This document shows positions 60,254 to 64,000 of a stretch of DNA of 64,000 bases, one piece after another; position 1 is the stretch's first letter, and every line of letters starts with the position of its first letter. This stretch comes from Methanospirillum stamsii. GTDB lineage: Archaea; Halobacteriota; Methanomicrobia; Methanomicrobiales; Methanospirillaceae. Below the pieces are notes generated by a model that was given only the letters and a program-made list of their open reading frames with translations, had not been told where the DNA came from and searched no databases. The stretch covers positions 138,974 through 202,973 of the forward strand of contig NZ_QGMZ01000010.1 in the NCBI RefSeq assembly GCF_003173335.1. The letters are read 5' to 3'. A program made the position numbers and the translations under genes.

Positions 60254-60886
60254 TTATTTTTTTACCTGTTTATTACAGGGTATTTGAAGATTTATCCCTT
60301 TTACTGCATCATTACCTTCCTGGTATGCATCAGAAAGAGCAGTTGGATGACCGGTTATTCCCTTGTATCCATCCATGTTGCCGGCCAGAATATCAGTGCA
60401 ATGAGAAAACCCTAAGATATTAAAAAGAGCATTAAGCATCGGAAACGTGGTATCAAACACATCTTCCTGGTCCATCCCGGCAGTAGAGAGAAAGTATCCA
60501 CGCCGGAGTTTTTTCTGGTCAGGAGTTATGATGTGTGAATCAAGCAGAAAATGCCGGACCCACAGGTAATGGGCACGGTCAATAAACGACTTGAGTTCGG
60601 TAGTAATACCCATGGTATAAATCGGAGAACTAATAGCAATACAATCTGCGGATATTAACCGGTCATAGAGTTTTTTTGCATCATCATCCATAATGCAGAT
60701 TCCATTCAGATGACAGGCATTACAACCCTTACAGGAAGAATAGGTAAGACCGGAGAGGATTATCTTTTCCGCTTCGCCTCCTGCATCAGCGGCTCCCTGC
60801 AAAAAACTGTCTAATAATTGTTCGGTATTGCCTTTTCGTCTGGGACTTCCACACACACCAATAACAGTTACTTTTCCAGGGTTCAT
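60254..60886 (-). CDS. Iron-sulfur flavoprotein (flavodoxin-like NAD(P)H oxidoreductase), copy A
   Basis: About 210 residues. The N-terminus GVCGSPRRKGNTEQLL is the FMN phosphate loop of the flavodoxin fold. The compact cluster motif CKGCNACHLNGIC (C-x2-C-x2-C-x5-C, near residues 51-63) marks an iron-sulfur flavoprotein binding one 4Fe-4S cluster. SPIYTMGITTELKSFIDR is the second flavin contact. Such proteins in methanogens pass electrons to reduce oxygen or peroxide. The ATG at 60886 overlaps the previous stop by 4 bp. Last gene of the redox operon. Paralogous to the upstream gene. Confidence 0.88.
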   Translation of the reverse strand: MNPGKVTVIGVCGSPRRKGNTEQLLDSFLQGAADAGGEAEKIILSGLTYSSCKGCNACHLNGICIMDDDAKKLYDRLISADCIAISSPIYTMGITTELKSFIDRAHYLWVRHFLLDSHIITPDQKKLRRGYFLSTAGMDQEDVFDTTFPMLNALFNILGFSHCTDILAGNMDGYKGITGHPTALSDAYQEGNDAVKGINLQIPCNKQVKK

Positions 60887-61500
60887 GAACAAAGCCGCTC
60901 CTTCATCGTCTGCACCAGCCTTTGTGAGAGTGCAATTGCATCATCTTTTGCCGTTGGATGATTTAACACCGCCCCTTTTTCATCAACATTTCTGACCATC
61001 AGGTACGACAGGTCACGATTTTTCACCTCGATGACATGAAAAAAGCATTTCACTACCGGAACAGCCGCATCAAAAACATAATCCCAGTCCTGCCCTGCTG
61101 TGGAGATAAACAGACCAAACCGTTTACCTACCCGTTCCAAAGGAACCACCGGTAATTTCAGGACATATTTTCTGGACCTGAATACCTGGGCTCGGTCAAC
61201 AAGTGCTTTTGCCTGGGCACAGATACTCATACAGTAAATCGGAGCTGCAAGGATGATTAAGTCCGCTTCAATTATCTGCTCTGAAAGCGTGTCCATACCA
61301 TCATGATTGATACAATAATTGAGTTTTTCACAGGCATTACACCCTCTGCATGGCTGAATATCTGCATCATTTAAAATGACTTTCTGGACGGTGATGCATG
61401 AGTCCGTCTCCAGTTCTTCAATCACAAAATCAAGGAGTGTTTCAGAATTTCCATGTCTTCGGGGACTACCTGCTATCGCCAGAACTCGGATATTATTCAT
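60883..61500 (-). CDS. Iron-sulfur flavoprotein (flavodoxin-like), copy B
   Basis: A 205-residue paralogue of copy A. The FMN loop is AGSPRRHGNSETLL. The cluster motif CRGCNACEKLNYC uses Cys51, 54, 57 and 63. APIYCMSICAQAKALVDR forms the second flavin contact. It lies nine bases after the peroxiredoxin gene and overlaps copy A, so the operon delivers both flavoproteins with the peroxiredoxin. They may supply electrons to it; in some archaea iron-sulfur flavoproteins do act in oxygen and peroxide reduction, but the pairing here is inference. Confidence 0.88.
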   Translation of the reverse strand: MNNIRVLAIAGSPRRHGNSETLLDFVIEELETDSCITVQKVILNDADIQPCRGCNACEKLNYCINHDGMDTLSEQIIEADLIILAAPIYCMSICAQAKALVDRAQVFRSRKYVLKLPVVPLERVGKRFGLFISTAGQDWDYVFDAAVPVVKCFFHVIEVKNRDLSYLMVRNVDEKGAVLNHPTAKDDAIALSQRLVQTMKERLCS

Positions 61501-61509
61501 ACAAAAAAG

Positions 61510-62169
61510 TTAGAGTTTTTTAAAGCAGAGATACCAGTCTTTACACTCATATCCCTCTGAAAGACGAACTTTTGCAGCCTCAGTGGTCAGAGGTGCAGGC
61601 ACAACGACATTATCTCCGGGCTGCCAGTTTGCCGGTGTAGCAACACCTGCTTTATCGGTTGTCTGCAGGGCTTTAATCAGGCGGATGACTTCAGGAATAT
61701 ACCGTCCGTTACTGAGTGGGTAATAGATCATTGCCCGCAATATCCCTTTATCATCGATGAAAAATACTGCACGGACAGCGGCAGTCGAACTTTGTCCGGG
61801 ATGGATCATACCGTACATTGATGCAACGTTCATGTCCAGGTCTGCAATAATTGGGAACGGGATCTCAACACCCATCTTCTCTTTGACGTTCATCACCCAT
61901 GCAAGATGGGAATGAACACTGTCAATAGAGAGTCCGATCAACTGGGTGTTTAGTGCCTTGAATTCATCATGAGCTTTAGTAAATGCAATAAACTCAGTTG
62001 TACAGACCGGAGTAAAGTCAGCAGGATGTGAAAAGAGCACCACCCATTTCCCCTTCAGGTCTGATAGTTTCATCTTGCCATGGGTTGTTACTGCTTCAAA
62101 ATCCGGTGCAGGCTCTCCCAGAATTGGAAAACCTACGCAATCGCACTCATCATCATCATCGTAGTTCAT
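61510..62169 (-). CDS. Peroxiredoxin (Prx6-like archaeal type)
   Basis: A 219-residue thiol peroxidase. The peroxidatic Cys56 lies in [13 protein letters not shown]. Two further Cys near the end (209 and 215, in [13 protein letters not shown]) match archaeal peroxiredoxins that form a resolving disulfide. The long Prx6-type C-terminal extension is present. An extra CDC pair at residues 9-11, after a run of Asp, is unusual and could bind metal. It would reduce hydrogen peroxide and organic peroxides. Its ATG overlaps the AhpD-like stop by 4 bp. Confidence 0.92.
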   Translation of the reverse strand: MNYDDDDECDCVGFPILGEPAPDFEAVTTHGKMKLSDLKGKWVVLFSHPADFTPVCTTEFIAFTKAHDEFKALNTQLIGLSIDSVHSHLAWVMNVKEKMGVEIPFPIIADLDMNVASMYGMIHPGQSSTAAVRAVFFIDDKGILRAMIYYPLSNGRYIPEVIRLIKALQTTDKAGVATPANWQPGDNVVVPAPLTTEAAKVRLSEGYECKDWYLCFKKL

Positions 62170-62513
62170 GGTACCACAAAAATCTCCTCTTCGATCACTT
62201 TTCCGTTTACATAGGCAGGCATTCCGGCCAGAAGATACGCAACACGCAGTGCTTCTTCGACTTCTTCTTTGGTTACGCCAAGGTTTTTTGCACCTGCCAT
62301 CTGTGCTTTGATTGCATGCTGATCACGCATCGATGTAGCAATCGCAATAGCAATGAGTTTTTTAGTTTTTCGGGACAGGGCTCCGTCATCCCAGATATAC
62401 TGATCAAGCTTGAGAATCATCTCGTGCATGTCAGGATCAGTTTCAGCCAGTTTTTTAAAGATCTTGGGAACTTTCCCTATCTTTTTTTCAAGATCATCCA
62501 TTCCGGAAGTCAT
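62166..62513 (-). CDS. Carboxymuconolactone decarboxylase/AhpD-family protein lacking the CxxC motif
   Basis: About 115 residues from ATG 62513, chosen because GGGTGAT precedes it by about eight bases; longer starts exist. The fold is shown by [20 protein letters not shown] and [20 protein letters not shown]. AhpD proteins recycle peroxiredoxin through a C-x2-C pair followed by His. Here the matching segment is [10 protein letters not shown], with neither Cys. It therefore cannot act by the usual disulfide chemistry. Overlap with the peroxiredoxin gene still suggests a role in the same pathway. Confidence 0.8.
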   Translation of the reverse strand: MTSGMDDLEKKIGKVPKIFKKLAETDPDMHEMILKLDQYIWDDGALSRKTKKLIAIAIATSMRDQHAIKAQMAGAKNLGVTKEEVEEALRVAYLLAGMPAYVNGKVIEEEIFVVP

Positions 62514-62520
62514 ACACGAA

Positions 62521-62646
62521 TCACCCCTGCAGAACCATCGGTTCACCACAGCAGATAAGTTCTCCGCCTCCGACTTCCAGGACTTTTACCACATTACCAC
62601 AGATTTCACACTCGAAAACCTGTCCTTCATCAGACACATTGACCAT
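62521..62646 (-). CDS. Desulforedoxin-like 41-residue protein
   Basis: A complete 41-codon gene from ATG 62646, with GGAGG eight bases upstream. It reads [20 protein letters not shown], then ICCGEPMVL. The four Cys (C-x2-C near 13-16 and C-C at 32-33) match the iron site of desulforedoxin and of the N-terminal domain of desulfoferrodoxin (superoxide reductase). The catalytic superoxide reductase domain is absent. It lies seven bases before the AhpD-like gene and in the same operon. It may be a small electron carrier, for example to the peroxiredoxin or a superoxide reductase elsewhere. Confidence 0.85.
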   Translation of the reverse strand: MVNVSDEGQVFECEICGNVVKVLEVGGGELICCGEPMVLQG

Positions 62647-62714
62647 AAGAATTTCCTCCAGATGAAAATGTTCGTCAGGCGTTACCCGGCAATATGCCAA
62701 TTAAAAAAAGAATA

Positions 62715-62930
62715 TTACCGTTTAGGTGGATTGATTGCATCCTCAGGGGTTTTCACATCAGACCGGATGTGAGTCATGGGGAGGCAGTCATACATCTCAC
62801 AGGCACAAACAGGACATTTTCTCAGGTCCTGCTCAGCCTCGGTAAATTCAATTGCTTTGCCACAATCAATGCAGACGTATTTTCCGGGGCCGACTTTATC
62901 GCCAGCCTTGACCTTCTTTTCTTCGGCCAT
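62715..62930 (-). CDS. Zinc-ribbon/rubredoxin-like small protein
   Basis: Seventy-one residues from ATG 62930, preceded by GGTGA. A longer frame reaches 62954. Two Cys pairs, YVCIDCGKAIEF and KCPVCACEMYD, form a metal-binding ribbon resembling rubredoxin or a zinc ribbon. The start KVKAGDKVGPGKY is characteristic of a small archaeal zinc-ribbon family. It is the first gene of the likely redox operon, 68 bp before the desulforedoxin gene. Whether it holds iron or zinc cannot be told from sequence. Confidence 0.75.
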   Translation of the reverse strand: MAEEKKVKAGDKVGPGKYVCIDCGKAIEFTEAEQDLRKCPVCACEMYDCLPMTHIRSDVKTPEDAINPPKR

Positions 62931-63098
62931 GGTTGTCACCATATCAGTAATCATTCTTTTCCTTTAAGAATGATTCGCATCCGATTTTTTCGATATTTGG
63001 AGGATATTATGCATTAATGCAAATTTATGCTCTCCGATTTCCGGGGCCCTGATATCACCGGATAGGTTCATAAGGGTATAACGTATGAAGAGTATTGT

Positions 63099-63698
63099 AT
63101 GAAACCGCAGATTGTTGCGCTTCTCGGAAGCCCGCTCCCCGAAGGAAATACGGCTAAATTACTGAAAAAGGCTATTGAAGGGGCAGAAGAAGCAGGATGC
63201 GGTATTACTCTCATTGATGTCCCTTCACTTGAATTTTCTTCCTGCAGGGAGATGTATTATTGCCGTGAACAAAAGTCCTGCATCATGGAAGATGATATGG
63301 GGAGAATGTACCCGCTTTTAAAATCCATGGACAGCCTGATTATTGCAACTCCGGTGATGACGATGGGAGTCCCGGGCCATCTTAAATCATTCATGGATCG
63401 CTGTCAGGTATTTTATTGCGCAAAATATGAACGAAAGGACTCTCTCATCCCAAAAGAGAAGAGGAAGTTACGAAAAACGCTCCTTCTCTCGATATCCGGA
63501 ATGAATCTGCCGAATAATTTTGATGGAATCACCATAACCACCCAGGCATTTTGTGATATTATTGACTGTCAGCTTTCAGATGAACTGTTAATCCGGGATA
63601 TGGATAATAAGGTTGACCTTGACCGGTATCCTGACCTGATGCAGGAAGCATTTGATAAGGGTTTTAATCTCGGAAAAAGACTCACAAATTCGGGATGA
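63099..63698 (+). CDS. Flavodoxin-like NAD(P)H oxidoreductase with incomplete cluster motif
   Basis: A 199-residue flavoprotein of the same fold as those at 60254 and 60883: LLGSPLPEGNTAKLL for FMN and TPVMTMGVPGHLKSFMDR for the second contact. The cluster region reads CREMYYCREQKSC, with Cys49, 55 and 61, but Met52 in place of the second Cys. A standard 4Fe-4S cluster with four Cys is therefore not supported at this site. A TATA-like GGTATAAC lies about 20 bases before the ATG. Divergent from the redox operon and probably expressed alone. Confidence 0.85.
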   Translation: MKPQIVALLGSPLPEGNTAKLLKKAIEGAEEAGCGITLIDVPSLEFSSCREMYYCREQKSCIMEDDMGRMYPLLKSMDSLIIATPVMTMGVPGHLKSFMDRCQVFYCAKYERKDSLIPKEKRKLRKTLLLSISGMNLPNNFDGITITTQAFCDIIDCQLSDELLIRDMDNKVDLDRYPDLMQEAFDKGFNLGKRLTNSG

Positions 63699-63699
63699 T

Positions 63700-64000
63700 T
63701 TATAGATATCCAAGACTCCTCAGGGAGTTAAGCCCCCCTTTTGTTATGATGAGGTGATCCAGCAGGGATATTCCAAGAAGGGTTCCGGAATCTGCAAGTT
63801 GCCTGGTTACCTTAATGTCTTCAGAACTCGGGTCAGGGTTTCCGGACGGGTGGTTATGGGCACATATTATTGCAGCTGCCCGGTCAGTAATTGCGTCAGC
63901 AAAAACCTCCCGGGGATGTACCAGACTATGGTTTAACAGTCCCTTTGTAATGATTCGGGTATTGATCACCTCCGATGCCCCGTTCAGGGTGATGCAAACA
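63700..64000 (-). CDS. radC: RadC-family JAB/MPN protein (5' end outside window)
   Basis: The last 100 codons of a minus-strand gene that continues past base 64000. Visible motifs are SLVHPREVFADAI and ICAHNHPSGNPDPSSEDI, the metal-site H-x-H-x7-D region of RadC JAB domains, then LADSGTLLGISLLDHLII. A GTG at 63969 is not the real start, since the frame upstream (CITLNGASE) still matches the family. RadC proteins have a JAMM-type fold of uncertain function, often encoded near mobile elements; no such element was seen here. Confidence 0.9.
   Translation of the reverse strand, partial: VCITLNGASEVINTRIITKGLLNHSLVHPREVFADAITDRAAAIICAHNHPSGNPDPSSEDIKVTRQLADSGTLLGISLLDHLIITKGGLNSLRSLGYL

Overview
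The window looks like chromosome from a methanogenic archaeon of the order Methanomicrobiales, most likely Methanospirillum or a close relative. This is inferred from gene content, not from a marker gene. Archaeal features include type IV pilins of the archaeal SEI(I/V)G type, an archaeal RND exporter paired with a COG1361 surface protein, DUF104 antitoxins, GGTGA/GGAGG ribosome binding sites, short TATA-led leaders, T-tract terminators, anaerobe-type desulforedoxin and iron-sulfur flavoproteins, and very many PAS histidine kinases. No rRNA, tRNA, CRISPR array or insertion sequence was seen.

Layout. 0-0.34 kb: end of a tandem-repeat protein (28-residue repeats built from two 14-residue halves). 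0.5-4.8 kb: MarR regulator, COG1361 protein and RND exporter on the minus strand. 5.1-31.3 kb: a signalling archipelago of PAS sensors, a chemoreceptor, response regulators, hybrid kinases and a 1927-residue multidomain kinase/ATPase, with one HIT protein among them. No DNA-binding output domain is encoded there. Three of these proteins end in a HisKA-like helix pair whose phospho-accepting His is replaced by Asp and which has no ATPase domain. One sensor kinase is split by a single-base frameshift. 32.0-37.3 kb: a visibly A+T-rich run of four type IV pilin-like proteins with Cys-rich ectodomains and one secreted DUF4114-like protein; one pilin-like protein and the secreted protein share a C-terminal module. 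37.9-39.5 kb: a TPR-like protein.

39.5-46.0 kb: a toxin-antitoxin island. Intact MNT/HEPN pairs sit beside eroded ones: a truncated PIN toxin, a frameshifted HepT, an orphan DUF104 antitoxin, a MNT fragment, a RelE fragment and a truncated HicA. A 7TM-PAS kinase is embedded in it. 46.1-51 kb: a secreted 5'-nucleotidase and two tandem paralogous HTH-PAS-GAF-PAS regulators. 51-55.8 kb: a kinase/PP2C phosphatase/VWA triad resembling the TerY-P triad, the kinase carrying three N-terminal Ig-like repeats. 55.9-56.8 kb: a hydrogenase maturation protease and a conserved coiled-coil protein. 56.9-60.2 kb: a MrfA/MrfB-like helicase-exonuclease pair. 60.3-63.7 kb: an oxidative-stress/redox operon (zinc ribbon, 41-residue desulforedoxin, AhpD-like protein, peroxiredoxin, two iron-sulfur flavoproteins) and a divergent third flavoprotein. 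The right edge cuts a RadC-family gene.

The best candidates for something undescribed are the Asp-for-His dimerisation module shared by three signalling proteins, the pilin/secreted-protein cluster with its shared module, and the Ig-kinase/PP2C/VWA triad. All assignments come from reading motifs; no database search was possible.
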